A stretch of DNA of 64,000 nt from Taxillus chinensis (GCA_023512835.1 CM042090.1:8601343-8665342); one strand, 5' to 3'. Positions 24,516-36,439 are shown, numbered from the stretch's first letter. A program made the numbers and translations. Notes: a model not told the origin generated them from the letters alone.

Positions 24516-25660
24516 TCCACCAAGTACTTGACCAATGGGTCGTGCTTCATCCCTTCCTTTAACCTCAAAAGCAAAGAGAATTGTGGTTGATTGATGGCCA
24601 CAAGTTCTGCCTTCCTGCTTAGTGCATCCGCCATCACATTTGTTGTGTTAGGTTTGTACTCCAACACAAAGTCGAATTCCATGAGGAATCCTTGCCATCT
24701 CGTTTGCTTTGGGGTTAGGTTCCTTTGGGTGAGGAAGTAACTCGTCGCAATGTTGTCCATCTTTACCACGAACTTCGCTCCAAGCAAGTAGTGTCTCCAT
24801 GTCTGCAAATAATGGATGACCGTTGTCATCTCTTTCTCATGCACCATATACCTCCATTTGGTGTCGTTGAATTTTCAGCTCTCGTAAGCAATAGGGTGTC
24901 CTTCCTGTATAAGAACACTACCAATGGCAAAGTCAGAAGCGTTAGTATTCATTTCGTACAATTTCTTGTGATCCGCCAACGCCATCACCGGTTCTCGCCA
25001 TCACCATCCACTCCAACTCCTCAAAGGCTTCACAACAAGTCTCACTCTACACCCAACGCTTGTTCTTCTTTAATAACTCCGTTAGGAGAGCGGCAATATA
25101 GGAATAGCCGTAGATGAATTTCCGATAATAATTCACCAATCCAAGGAACGACCGCAGTTCTGGAACTCTTTTGAGCGTCTCCCATTCTTGGATGGCTCGT
25201 ATCTTCTTCTTGTCCATTTGAAGATTTCCTCCGCCAATAACATAACCAAGGAATGACACCTCATCCTGGCCAAAGCTACACTTCTCCTTCTTCACGTACA
25301 ATTGATTCTCCCGTAATACTTGGAAGACTTGTCGTAGGTGTTATCGATGTTCCTCCAATGAATTGCTATACACTACAATGTCACCGAGGTACACCATGAC
25401 GAATCTATCCAAGAACGGTTGGAAGACTCTGTTCATCAACGTACGAACGTGGCAGGAGCATTTGTGAGACCAAAGGGCATCACCAAGAATTCGTACAACC
25501 CATATCTTGTCACGCATGCTATCTTTGGCTCATCTCCTTCAGCTATCCGCACTTGCTAATATCCCAACCTCAAGAATTCGTATGATCCATATCTCATCAC
25601 GCATGTTATCTTTGGCTCATCTCCTTCAGCTATCTGCACTCGCCAATATCCCGACCTTAT
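24416..25660 (-). pseudogene. reverse transcriptase C-terminal half and RNase H, broken
   Basis: The RT thumb is in 25047-25301 (FLGYVI, LRSFLGLVNYYRKFI) and the RNase H/connection region is in 24416-24847 (HYLQTWRHYLLG, ADALSRK). The catalytic YxDD motif reads YLGD at 25380-25391, so the first metal-binding Asp is Gly. An 87-bp direct duplication lies at 25485-25658, next to the nested LTR. Several stops are present. Confidence 0.85.
25485..25658. repeat. 87-bp tandem duplication in the RT
   Basis: Two copies starting with AAGAATTCGTA at 25485 and 25572, about 90 percent alike by eye. Eighty-seven is a multiple of three, so the duplication itself kept the frame. Confidence 0.85.
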
Positions 25661-27269
25661 TAAGACCCGAAAATTTTTAGCTATTTAAGTTCTTACTTAA
25701 AGAGTAATAATAATAAAATAATAATAATGTTATTGTTAACAATAGTTAGAAAAGATATTTTAGATATTATCACGATAAAAAATAAGCACCCAATATAGTC
25801 ATTCAAATAGCATGTGACTAGTAAGTAGTCGTTAGAATAGTAACTAGCCGTTATGAATAGTATTCGTTTGGACTTCCATAAATAGGTATGAGCATGAGAT
25901 TTTATTTATAAAGAGAGTATAGAAGTAAGAAGAAGAATAATGAGAGTTATGGCATCAAGTTCTCAAGATCGCCATCCGAGAATAGTGTACGCGATGAAGA
26001 TCGGCAAGCAATATGACTTGAAGTTACAAAGCTATGCTTTGTATAGATGAGCTAAATGCTCGTGTCCAATGGCGCAATATAATGCGACGAGACACATGGA
26101 AAGTTTGAGGTTATTCGTGCGACAACCACGACAATGTTAACCGAAGGGTTGTGCGACTCTACCGCCAAGCACAACACGTCCTACGCACCTACGCTAATAC
26201 AATTCAAGAAATTTTACGAAGGCCATAGAATATGATATTAATGTTTATATTTAAGTTTATAATATTTTATCTTATAATGTTATCTTACTTTATTGTTTAT
26301 TGATTATGCAATTATATTATTTTATCCGCGTAAATATTAAATATGTTATAAAAAAAATTCTTATATGTCATAAAAAAGTTTAGATGCTATATATTATGTC
26401 ATTTAGTTTCTTAAGCCAAATTACTATGGGTAAGTAAGTATTACAAGCCTTAACTTTACCAAAAAGTATAAAACATAGGTAAGGCCCAAAATTTTGAATG
26501 AGGCAGATTCTGGAGGTCCCATTCAAAAATCCATAACTTGAATTATATAGATCCAATTGACATGAAACCAAAGCTCATTTGTTCATTTATGACTTAGCTA
26601 AAACCTGTAGAAATTTCAGAATTTAATATGAATCCAATCAATTCCAGAATTTAAAATACTACACATAGGTTCAATATGAACGGGTAAACATTTTAGTACG
26701 ACTTTAAAAATTCAATAACTTTTGTTATACATATTTAAAAATTATAAAAATTGATACCCATTTGTATATATTTGAGTTATTAATGCAATACAATTGTCCA
26801 TTTGTCAAAAACTACAAAATTAAAAACGTTATAATTGAATTAGTAGGGAGTATACCAATGTTGTCTTTTGATGCCAAAGGAACCTTCTAGGTTTAAAAGT
26901 CTTAAAACATTTTTTTAATGGTAGGAGGAGATAACCACATTTTTAATAAGAGATAATATGAATAAAATAAAGTATTATATATATTTTAAATAATTTAATT
27001 TAATGCCAAAGTCAAATTTGTACACTATTTTTCACACTATTACACCTACCATCCTTGCCTATATAAGGAGTGTCTTGCCTCTCCTCTTAAGCACAAATCC
27101 CTCAAGCCAAACCACGAAATCCCCTCTAAAAAAACACTCCCTTAAGCCCTCTTAACACCCCAAATACTCACTCGAATCCTTTTTTGCTTTTGGTACTTAC
27201 CAAGCGTCGAAGTTCTACGAAAGATAATACTTAAGATTTTGAAATTTTGAAGTTACTTCTTATTTATTA

Positions 27270-27420
27270 TGTAGATCTATATGGTTGGTTTTACCACCTT
27301 ATATATACTATATTCATGGTTGGTTTTACCACCTTACATATGTTATTTATATGATTGGTTGTACCACCTCGTATATATACATACATGGTTGGCCTTGCCA
27401 CCTCATATATATTTATATAT
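27270..27420. repeat. four-copy repeat in the solo LTR
   Basis: The phrase ATGGTTGGTTTTACCACCTT, with variants, recurs four times at intervals of about 35-45 bp, each followed by a TATATA run. Confidence 0.8.
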
Positions 27421-27929
27421 ACATGTGTAATGATTTTAAATTATAGTATTTTATCATAAGCATATATTGTCATTCATAATTCAAGTGAAAAGATGAGAAT
27501 ATTAACTTATGTTTTTTATTTTTATTTTTAAGGTTCTAGATAGCGAAAGATCGTAAGGAACAACTTCCAAAATGAATTTCCCCGACAATGCCCTTCTTCT
27601 TCTGCAACCCCAATTGTTAATGCTTAACCTCACATATCCCCATCCTTATCTCCCCCTGATCGTCCCTTTAGACCCGTGTCTAATATCCCCTCATGGTTAA
27701 GGTGGAAGACACGTAGGAAAAATAAGGCATCGAACGTCTTTTCGTTCACCCAATACAAGAAGTAAATCTTATTCAAAAACTCTCAAGGCATATAACCTAG
27801 TTAGTGCACAACTCAAGGCTTATGATGCATGGGATCGAAATAGGATATGGAACAGCAATAGAAGTGGGAACCCAAATTAATATTCAACCCCACAAGCACG
27901 GTATGCCTATTAAAAAGATATAAGTTAAA

Positions 27930-27931
<2 letters not shown>

Positions 27932-27976
<45 letters not shown>
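27932..27976. repeat. (TA)n microsatellite
   Basis: An uninterrupted TA dinucleotide run of about 45 bp inside the solo LTR. Confidence 0.95.
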
Positions 27977-27978
<2 letters not shown>

Positions 27979-28070
27979 AGATATGTGCGATATTGAACTT
28001 TTCAAGCATTAATGCTAATTTAGTGTTTTGATATTTTTAAGGTTTAGAACGCGGAGAACGACAAGCGATT

Positions 28071-28540
28071 GTAAGGGTTTTTCTCATCCCCTTTTTCTTT
28101 TTCATTATAATCTATATTTCATTATTATTGTAAGGGTTTTTCTCATCCCCTTTTTCTTTTTCATTATAATCTATATTTCATTATTATTGTAAGGGTTTTT
28201 CTTATCCCCTTTTTCTTTTTCATTGTAATCTATATTTCATTATTATTGTAAAGGTTTTTCTCATCCCCTTTTTCTTTTTCATTATAATCTATATTTCATT
28301 ATTATTGTAAGGGTTTTTCTCATCTCCTTTTTCTTTTTCATTATAATCTATATTTCATTATTATTGTAAGGGTTTTTCTCATCCCTTTTTTCTTTTTCAT
28401 TATAATCTATATTTCATTATTATTGTAAGGGTTTTCTTATCCCCTTTTTCTTTTTCATTATAATCTATATTTCATTATTATTGTAAGGGACCTTTCTCTT
28501 CCTCTTTATCTTGTTTGGAATTATTATTGTAAGAGTTTTA
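28071..28540. repeat. 59-bp minisatellite, seven full copies
   Basis: Unit starts GTAAGGGTTTTTCTCATCCC at 28071, 28130, 28189, 28248, 28307, 28366, 28425 and 28483. Spacing is 59 bp, with one 58-bp step. The copies differ at few positions. The last one decays into related sequence by about 28540. It lies near the 3' end of the solo LTR. Confidence 0.97.
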
Positions 28541-29369
28541 TGTTTCTTATTCTTAATTCTATTTTATTATTGAGAATATTAGATTAGTCTCTTTTTAATC
28601 TCTCTCTGGTAATCTATGTTATTGATTGGGGTAGATAACCATTTTGATATTCGTGGTTATCCTTGTTAACTTTGAATGTTTTATTGAAATTCTATGTGAT
28701 GCTCATGTTATGTATGTTAAAGTTGTTATAACCTCTTATGTTTAGACAAAGTAAGTTTATGATGGGTGGTTCCGGAAAGACCTCCAATGCATTGGGTAAA
28801 GAACATCACTTTGGAGAGTGTCAATCCAAATTGATAATATGTTATGTTATGATTCGGTATCTCGGGTGGTTAACCTAGGTCATGATGTTATGATACGATG
28901 TCTAAACATAATCTTCCATGTTATGATTTCCTTGTGAAATGTTGATCATGTATGATGTGTAAATATTATATGGTATTTCCTATGTTCGATATCTTCATGA
29001 TTTTCCTTACCCACTTATGTTTACCCTTCGGGCTATTTGAGCTCACCATTTTTATGATTTCTTTTCTAACCCCAGGTAATTAAGGGATGGAGAAACTAGG
29101 ATAAGGAGTCGAGAAGTGCTTGGAAATAAAGTTGTGTGAAAATTTAAAAGATTTATTAAGTTGTTTGCTCGTGTGCTTTGTTATGTAATAATGGGTTATG
29201 GATACTTAGTCTCAAACCCCTAAACCTTAAAGATCTTGGATTGAAATTTGTAATAATGAATGGTTTGTTTGATTAAATAAGTAATAGTTTGAAATTGATA
29301 TAAAATTTGTATATTTATTTTCCTAACGCACCCGGTTTGAAGTCTCAAATTTGGGGGCGTTACACCTTA

Positions 29370-29740
29370 GGTCCAGCTTCGAGAACCATCTCGCACCTCC
29401 TAGCTGGTCGAACAAGTCTAAAATGAGTGGAATTGGGTACTTGTTCTTCAAAGTAATCTTGTTCAACGCCCGATAGTCGATGTAAAGTCACAATGACCCA
29501 TTTTACTTCTTTTGGAACAACACCGGGGCTCCAAAAGGCGCCTTGGATAGCCAAATGAATCCAGCATCCAAGAGTTCTTTGAGTTGCTTCCAAAGTTCCT
29601 CCAACTCTGGCGGTGCTATGTGGTAAGGCACTGTTGCAGGGGGGCCTCGCACGCTTCTCCAGCTCGATTGTATGGTCCACCTCCCTCTTTGGCGGAAGTT
29701 GTTTAGGAAGTTCCGCATGCATCATCTTAAAACTTTCCAA
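29370..29740 (-). pseudogene. reverse transcriptase N-terminal half (chromovirus)
   Basis: The minus strand carries the fingers/palm start: [14 protein letters not shown], then a frame change to the part with [18 protein letters not shown]. This matches the Ty3/gypsy RT entry region, where the usual string is I-PS-SP-G-PVLFVKKKDG. It is separated from the C-terminal half by the nested LTR. Confidence 0.85.
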
Positions 29741-29909
29741 GGACCATCTTCACTTCCATTGGGGTTTCAACCTCATCCTCTATAATTTCCTCCTCCTTAA
29801 GAGTCACGAGAAAGGTTGGCTCCTGTCGCTTTACTCCCTTTGACAGTTGCATCGCGGAAAGAGTCTTTGCCTTTAACTCTTCCTCCCTCATTACGGACAC
29901 CATGCACGT

Positions 29910-30194
29910 TCACTCCTTGTCCATGATGCACATTGTGTTGGTGCTAGGAATTGGGATCACTCGTACTTGATCGAGAAAGTTCATCCTAAGCACCATTGGA
30001 TAGTTGTTTATCAAGACGAGGGAGAGATTCACCTTGCCCCTCCATTCTCCAATGCAAAGCTCAACACCTTGAGCTACGCCATGAATTGGACTTGGCTTAG
30101 AGTTCATCGTTTTTAGCCAGCCCTTTTCTTCCTTGTAAGTTATCCCCATGTGTCGAGTCTCCTTCAACTCTATGAAGTTGTTCGTCGCCCCCAA
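29910..30194 (-). pseudogene. retroviral-type aspartic protease region
   Basis: The frame has GATNNFIE (the DSGA(T/S)-type active-site loop, here beginning MGA), then a beta-rich stretch and LRMNFLDQVRVIPIP, like the flap and C-terminal part of chromovirus proteases. Position between the zinc knuckle and RT agrees. The expected catalytic Asp-Ser before Gly-Ala is not visible in this frame. Confidence 0.7.
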
Positions 30195-30358
30195 CCACCA
30201 GCTTTGGTAATCACGTACATCCTCCTTTTCCTTCCGGACTTTGGCACCTCCACCTGTACTTTGATTGCATTCAAGAGTTGCAAGGAACCAAGACGTAGAT
30301 CGTTTGCTTCTTTATTCTCCTCATCCTGAATCATTGCCGTTAGCTTTGACCGCTTCGG

Positions 30359-30397
30359 ACACTCGAACGCCTTGTGAGGACCCTTGCAAAGGAAGCA
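30359..30397 (-). pseudogene. gag CCHC zinc knuckle
   Basis: The minus strand encodes CFLCKGPHKAFEC, a C-x2-C-x3-H-x4-C knuckle of the gag nucleocapsid, followed by PKRSKLTAM. Confidence 0.9.
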
Positions 30398-30654
30398 AAT
30401 ATCTTTAGCCTCTCCCCACCCTTGGAGCTACTCGGATAAGTTTTGTTTCAATAGTCCTTAGATGATTGGAAGCTTTTCTCCTTCCCTTGGTTTGAGCCAT
30501 CTCCCCCACATCGGTCCTTGCCAAATTTGTGATGTTTCTTCGATGATGAAGTCAAAGTAGGCTTCTCCGACTTCTTGTATTCAATTAAAGACTCAGCCAC
30601 CGCCATAGCTGAAGCAAGGTCTTGAATATTCCTCAGTTATAGTTCAAGTTTTGC

Positions 30655-31015
30655 CTATGACTGCAATCCGTCCATGAAGGAAAATAAGGAATCCTCCAGG
30701 GACATATCCAAAATCTCTAGCACCAATTCTGAAAACTCCCACACATACTCCCGCACCGTGCCCTTCTGAGCAAGGCGCCTAAGTTTCGCCCTGGACTCGT
30801 CCACCGCATTTTGGGGATAGAATTGACCCTTGATTTCCCTCTTGAAATCAGCCCAACATTTGATCACACACATGCCTGCACACTCCATGTCGTCATGTCT
30901 ACGCCTCCACCATACCATCGCTGAATCGACTAGGTATAATGGTGCGGTCTTGATCTTTCGAGCATCTCTGTCGATGTTTAATGCGTCGAAGTATTGCTCC
31001 AATGTCCAAAGGAAG
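30655..31015 (-). pseudogene. gag capsid part (chromovirus)
   Basis: The reading frame includes ALNIDRDARKIKTAPLYL, then AMVWWRRR, WADFKREIKGQFYP and LAQKGTVREYVWEFSELV. This is the retrotrans_gag domain seen in chromoviruses. It is cut at 31015 by the nested copia-type LTR; the rest of gag resumes at 32406. Confidence 0.9.
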
Positions 31016-32405
31016 TGTTGGATCAAGCCTAGAATTTGGATGATGCAAACAGAACCCTATGTAACTTGATTTGAGACTTTTGTTGTGCTTCATGTTAAGT
31101 AATTGCAGATGATATAAACTTAATCCGGACCTACACTCGTGAGATGAAAGCTAAGGACGGGATACATAATCCTGATCCGGATGAGAGTGTGTGTCGTCAA
31201 AAACTTGGTACATAACCAAGTCTTCACTTCATACGGAATAAGGATCATACATGTGGACTAATGAGTTCAAGTTACGGACTAAGGAATCTGCATCCATTAC
31301 TTTAAAATGGACTAAGTCAATAGATGCGGAGTAAGAATCCTAGTCCATAAGTCGCACGGAGAAAATCACAGTTATTACGGAGTAAAAAGGCTAAGTTTTC
31401 CACTCAAACGGACTAAGGAAAAGAATCACGGAGTAAGAAATCCGGAGCATTCTATACATACGGAGTAAGGAACGACTTATGCGGAATAAGGACCCGACTC
31501 TTAATTTCGCACGGAGTAAGGAATCCGAACCTGTTACTCTTGCGAAGTAAGGAAGCGCTGATATGGAGTAAGCCTTCCGTTCCTTTAACTCATGCGGAGT
31601 AAGAAAACTAGATGCTGAGTAAGGAAGTGTTGATGTGGAGTAAGCACTCCGACCTTATCATTTATATGGAGTAAGGAAGCGCTTACACGGAATAAGGATT
31701 CTAGTTCTAAATTGATACGAAGTAAGCAATCATTGCTACGGAGTAAGGATCCGAGCTTAGTTTAACGCGGAGTAAGGAACCTTACACCGGATTTATGATG
31801 ACGCTACTTTAACTTATCTCTTCGTATTCAAAGTCATGGGCTCACTATTTCCTGATGTAAGACAAACTCATTGAAGAACCTAAAGCATCTTACACGTGGA
31901 TCATCCGGATATGTGGACACAACTTTCACTGAACTTGGGAACTCACAATTACACTTATGCTTTGCAAACCCAAGACATTGAGCTCCACATCTGCAGCACT
32001 TAAGACGGAGAGGATTCCGAGGAACAATAATTGTGCACATAGTCCGGAACAACAAGTTCCAAGATTGTTTCTCAAGGATGTACTATATATATATGTTATG
32101 TAAACCTTGTAAAAAGATGTAAGAATATATACAAGAGCTCAAGTAGAAAAAAAGAGGCTAGGGTGTGAGAACTTTGTAATCAGAGTGTTTGAGAGTTGTT
32201 AAATAGATTAAAGCTCTTCAAGCTCTAATCTGCTTCCATTGTGTTGTACTTATCTTTTTGATAATAAACAATACTTCCACTATTTGGTTAGTTTCCTCAT
32301 TGATTCTATCTCTTAACCAGATAGGTGTTGCGTCAAAGAGTTAAGAAAGGAGTTTCAATAAGAGCCTATTCACCCCCCCCCCCTTTAGGCTCCAAGGGAC
32401 CAACA
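31016..32405 (+). mobile_element. 1.4-kb solo LTR (copia-type) nested in gag
   Basis: Begins TGTTGGATCAAG and ends GGGACCAACA, with perfect 6-bp terminal inverted repeat TGTTGG/CCAACA. The flanks GGAAG (31011-31015) and AGAAG (32406-32410) are a 5-bp duplication with one mismatch. The 3' part (TATTCACC, a C10 run, TTTAGGCTCCAAGGGACC) is typical of the end of plant Ty1/copia LTRs just before the primer site. There is no coding region. Orientation is inferred from the R/U5-like end on the right. Confidence 0.88.
31200..31790. repeat. dispersed CGGAGTAAGGA motif array
   Basis: Over 15 occurrences of ACGGAGTAAGGA or one-base variants (ACGGAATAAGG, GCGGAGTAAG) at irregular spacing of 25-50 bp within the solo LTR. 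All are in the same orientation. Confidence 0.85.
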
Positions 32406-32883
32406 AGAAGTTGTCAAGTTCCCTTGCACTCCTCGACCCACCATAGGTCTTGGGTTTTGGCACGTCCACCTTGGAGTAGGATTGGCTGCTAACTTCACCT
32501 CGAGTCACTGCCATTTTACAAAGAGATCAGTCCGCCTTGACCTCTTTAATCTCCTTTTGCATCGCCAAGATCTGCGCTGAGAGATTCCCCACCAAATTCT
32601 CGAATCGATTGTTGAGATCACCCACCGCCAAGTTGAGTAGCCCTTGCATTCTCCCCAAGAGTTCGTAGTCGCCAGACTCGATACTCTCGATGCTTTCACT
32701 ATGTTGCTCAATCGTCTCCATCTGGTCAGTCAGTGCCAACTCCAACTTGGCTAGTCGACCTTCTATTGGGCATGATTCTCTCGATATGGACTTGTCTCTC
32801 TTCTGCTCCTTCACGGTGCACTCCTTCTCCCTTTCGTCGTGGCCTCCGCCAACTGTGACGATCGATGCTCCTCCGTTTGACAT
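32406..32883 (-). pseudogene. gag N-terminal part (chromovirus)
   Basis: From the ATG at 32883 the frame reads MSNGGASIVTVGGG, an acidic/basic stretch, then a coiled-coil-like segment (LAKLELALTDQMETIEQ, LGRMQGLLNLAV). Near 32410-32470, after a frame change, is a VPKPKTYGGSR-like entry to the capsid domain. It lies 80 bp inside the 5' LTR. Confidence 0.8.
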
Positions 32884-32947
32884 TGTGTCGCCTTGAACTG
32901 GATAGTTTCTTTGCTCGAACAAGCTTAACGCCTCCTGGTTGGAACTT

Positions 32948-32961
32948 ACTCTGATACTACT
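32948..32961 (-). other. primer-binding site, initiator tRNA-Met type
   Basis: The minus strand reads AGTAGTATCAGAGT directly after the LTR end, one to three changes from the usual TGGTATCAGAGC complement of the tRNA-iMet 3' end. Confidence 0.8.
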
Positions 32962-33333
32962 TGTCACGGGGTGAGAATTCAACCCGTGCGACACCTACCT
33001 TTCCTTTTAACTCGGATTGCTAAGTTCAGCCGTCCACCGTTCTGATCGTTTGCCTACGATCCTGGAACCTATTAACAATCACGCAAAGAATAGCAAACAC
33101 ACACGCGGAAGCAATGTGAGAAATACATTCTCTTTGTATTGATTAAATGAAAGGTTTACAAAATTGAAACTATCTTATAGAGCCTTGCTCTACATATAGA
33201 TGTTAACACTTTTTCATCTCTGCCACCAAGAAACATATATTATGATACAAATTACATGATAGTGCTAACTAAGTTAGCTCCCATTATGAGTCGTATAAAA
33301 CATAAGAAGCTAAAAAATTCTCTAAGTGTGACA
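32962..33333 (-). mobile_element. 5' LTR of the chromovirus, complete
   Basis: 372 bp with TGTCAC...GTGACA ends, flanked inside by the primer site. Contains a CA-rich segment and a TATA-poor promoter region. It is the only complete LTR of this element. Confidence 0.88.
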
Positions 33334-34070
33334 CATGGCCCCGGCCGGCCCCCCTAATTTTGTCCCTGGTCGTGAGAGCAAAACTCTAAAGAATTTTTGG
33401 GTGATGATTTTTTAAAAAGGGATGGGTGAAAATATGAGTGCCTAAGGATGTGAGGTTGAGTAAGGTAGTGTTGAAGATCAATGTGGTGGAGATTACAATC
33501 TTAGGAGGGAGAAGGAGAAGAGTGAATAATGGTTAAAAATTAATAAAAAATAATTTGGCTAGTGATATTGACTGACTAAATTTAGCCAGTCATTTGGCTC
33601 TCTGTAGCAATAAAGAGCCTATTGTGGATTGTTTTTATACCCTTTAATTATTCTTTAGCTAAAATTTGACTTTTATTGAGCCAAGTGTGAGTACTTTTAC
33701 TCCATTGGTTCCTCAATGCCAAATGTGGATTGTTGTTGACTTTTGTTGAGCCAAATATGACTTTTGTTTAGCTAAAAGTCATAATTTATTAAATTTGTTA
33801 GCTAAAATGTGTACTTTGATGATACATTATAGTTATATGTGATTAATATTTAGTCATGTATTTACAATTTAGAAAAATATTTGGTGAAACCAATGCTAAT
33901 GCTTTGACAGTTCCACAGCGTCCGCAATGCTACTGCTCTGGCAATCTAAAACTCGGCCTGTTCTCTTTTCTTCAATCTCGTCCAATGTTCGTCTCAACAT
34001 ACTTTTTTTCTCTTTTTCAAGATCTTCTCCTCTTAAAATTAATTTTTTGTTTATTAAATAAAGAAAAGAA

Positions 34071-34189
34071 TCCACCGGATTCTTTATCTGGATCTACTTG
34101 TCATCTGACGTGAAAAAGATTATCAAGTCCACCGGATTCTTTATCTGGATCTACTTGTCATCTGACGTGAAAAAGATTATCAAGTCCAC
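34071..34189. repeat. 57-bp tandem duplication
   Basis: TCCACCGGATTCTTTATCTG starts at 34071 and again at 34128; the two 57-bp units look identical. A third start (TCCAC) begins at 34185 and stops. The duplication is recent. Confidence 0.95.
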
Positions 34190-36439
34190 ATCATATGGTT
34201 TGACCATGTTTTCAAATTAAACTATCCTCTCCTCTCCTCATCGACCGTAAACCCTCCCCTCTCCTTTCCCATCAACAAGGAAAGACTTCTATATTCATTG
34301 GACATCGACATACATTGACAAGTTCCCACACAGTAGCCATCAACGTCAAGGTAGAACTGGGTGAGATCTTGATGTATGTTCTTCTAAAAGTTTCATCAAA
34401 GTTATAAGGTTACATACTATCACTTAATTTTTAATATAGTTAAAAGTTACATTAGTGTACATCTCCATTTCTCCACCATCTCTGTGTACAATCCAATGAT
34501 AGTATATAATCTTATGCTTGAATCCTATCTAAAAATACTCTCCGCCATCATTGCTTGAATCTTGACTGATTATATGATGTTAACTGTGATAGTATATCAT
34601 TATTATTCTCGTTCAAACTCTCTATGAGGCGTGCACTAAAATTTTGTTTGAGCTTGATAACCCTTATTTGCTCGATAAAATAGTTCTCAAGTGTAATCTT
34701 TTTTTCGTGTAACCAGATATTGAGCAAGTATGGACTTGGATCTTTTCTCGCCTCCTTGGGCAGCTATTTTTTTGCTCTTTTATGCTCGATAATTGGCTTA
34801 ACAACAAATCTATCGAACTTGGGTAATTATCGAGCATGATTGTCGAGCAATCCCATATTAGGCATGAAATGAAGCGAGAAAGTAGCAATATTCAATTGAA
34901 AATATCTGTTATTTGCTCGATAGCTTGACTGTTGAGTGTTGCCGAGATTTCAAGCAACACCATCAAGCATACCCTAAGATCTCCAGCACCATTCTTAGAT
35001 GCTTACCACTGTATGAATCACTAGAGCCACTGCGTAGATATAAGCCACTCGATCAGTCGTTGTTGCCTTAAATAAACATTAAAATCGTGACCCGTAGTCG
35101 TAGAAACCCACATCGGGTGTCATTGATCTTCACGTATAGAGGCAACAAAGGAAGAACTGATAAAGGCAAATTTGGCGGTCTAGGGAGTGGAGGGAGGAGG
35201 AGAATCGAGGAGCAAGAGAAGTATGCGACATCGTAGGGTTTATATTATGGGTTTTGATCGTTGACGTGACATTCACACAACATTTCCATTTCACCTGCCA
35301 CATAGATCTGGTTATGGCATCTAGACATTCTATCTTGCTTGGTATCACTATTCATTAAAGAAACGCTTGACAGCTGGGGCAGAGAACAACTCACCCGAAA
35401 TTATTATTATTATTATTGGTGTTTTTGTCATGTTTTTATTTTTTTTATCTTCTTTTTTCTTGGGCTGCTAATAATGGTAATAGTTATCGAACGATCCCAT
35501 GCCAGAGGCGGCTGATCGTAATGGAAACAACTAGTAAAAATTATCTTTTGTTTTCATCAATTGTAGTGTTTAATTGTCTATTTGTCATCTTTATGTCACT
35601 CTCATCAAATTTGATTAGAGCTTTGTTGATTTGGGTCAACTTGGCTAAACTATGAAACAAAAGTTATCATTTCTATTCTTTTCTGTTCGTTCCCTTGAGT
35701 CACTTACTGGGTTTCTTTTATTCATTCTTTTTCAGTATGATTGATTCATCCCTTTTTGCCTTAGCATGGACATGGATTATGCAAAAATAATGATCCATAT
35801 GAAAAGCCTCTAACATCAATGGTTCCCCCATTATATAGATTTTGCACAAACCTGCAGAGCCTCGACAAGCCTTTTTTCATTTGGTTTGGTTGCTTTTGAA
35901 GGGTTTTTTTTGTTTTTATTTGTTTCGAGAGGATTGATTATCCTCAGGGTCGACTTTATTATATTATATGTTATAGTAAAAAAAAATTACATAGATATTA
36001 TTAACAAAAAAAGCTGAAGAATTTGAACACTTTCAAATAAAAAAGTTAAACACCCTCATATAATTTCATAGAATCGCTACTAATCACATGTTTTAGGCCC
36101 TATTTAGTTCATAGATGAGGTCGTAAATTTGGTTTAGCTAACACTAATATTAGTTAATACTTTGCTTGATAATATTTATTACTAAAAGTAGTCATTCCCG
36201 TTAGGAATATTGACCCCATACACACCGTCTTAGCTAATCCTTCTTGTATCACCTCCATCAACGAATGAAGCTTTCTATTACATCTCTCGCAACATTGAGA
36301 CAATTGTGTACCCCTCTCCCAGCTATAACAGGCGTCCGAGTAGAGTGACTAACAATGCGCTCAACGAGAACACAACTAATTACCTCTACTTCTACCGTAA
36401 AGACATGTGTTTGTGGGGTTTGAGAGTTAGCTTTATGAT

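Larger units (their letters stand above)
25660..29364 (+). mobile_element. 3.7-kb solo LTR nested in the chromovirus RT
   Basis: Begins TTAAGACCCGAAAATTTTTA and ends TTTGGGGGCGTTACA. Flanks are CCTTA (25655-25659) and CCTTA (29365-29369), a 5-bp duplication; removing one copy plus the insert leaves the RT codons contiguous at the LDLRSGY-type motif. A TATA box (CTATATAAGG, 27060) is followed by a leader. Tandem arrays lie at 27270-27420 and 28071-28540. There is no coding region. Its first 1.3 kb matches the inverted copy at 1-951. The start is TT where TG is usual. Confidence 0.85.
22962..33333 (-). mobile_element. decayed Ty3/gypsy chromovirus with two nested solo LTRs
   Basis: Minus-strand element. 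The order is 5' LTR (32962-33333), primer site, gag, zinc knuckle, protease, RT, RNase H, integrase, chromodomain, polypurine tract, truncated 3' LTR. Removing the two nested insertions (25660-29364 and 31016-32405) leaves about 5.3 kb. That size, the 372-bp LTR and the C-terminal chromodomain suit a small chromovirus, perhaps the Reina clade (inference). Many stops and frameshifts break the polyprotein, and the RT active site is altered, so it is inactive. Each domain is listed separately. Confidence 0.9.

Noticed and set aside
28071..28540. CRISPR-like array because of regular repeats
   Set aside because: Units are contiguous 59-bp tandem copies with no unique spacers, in a plant LTR.
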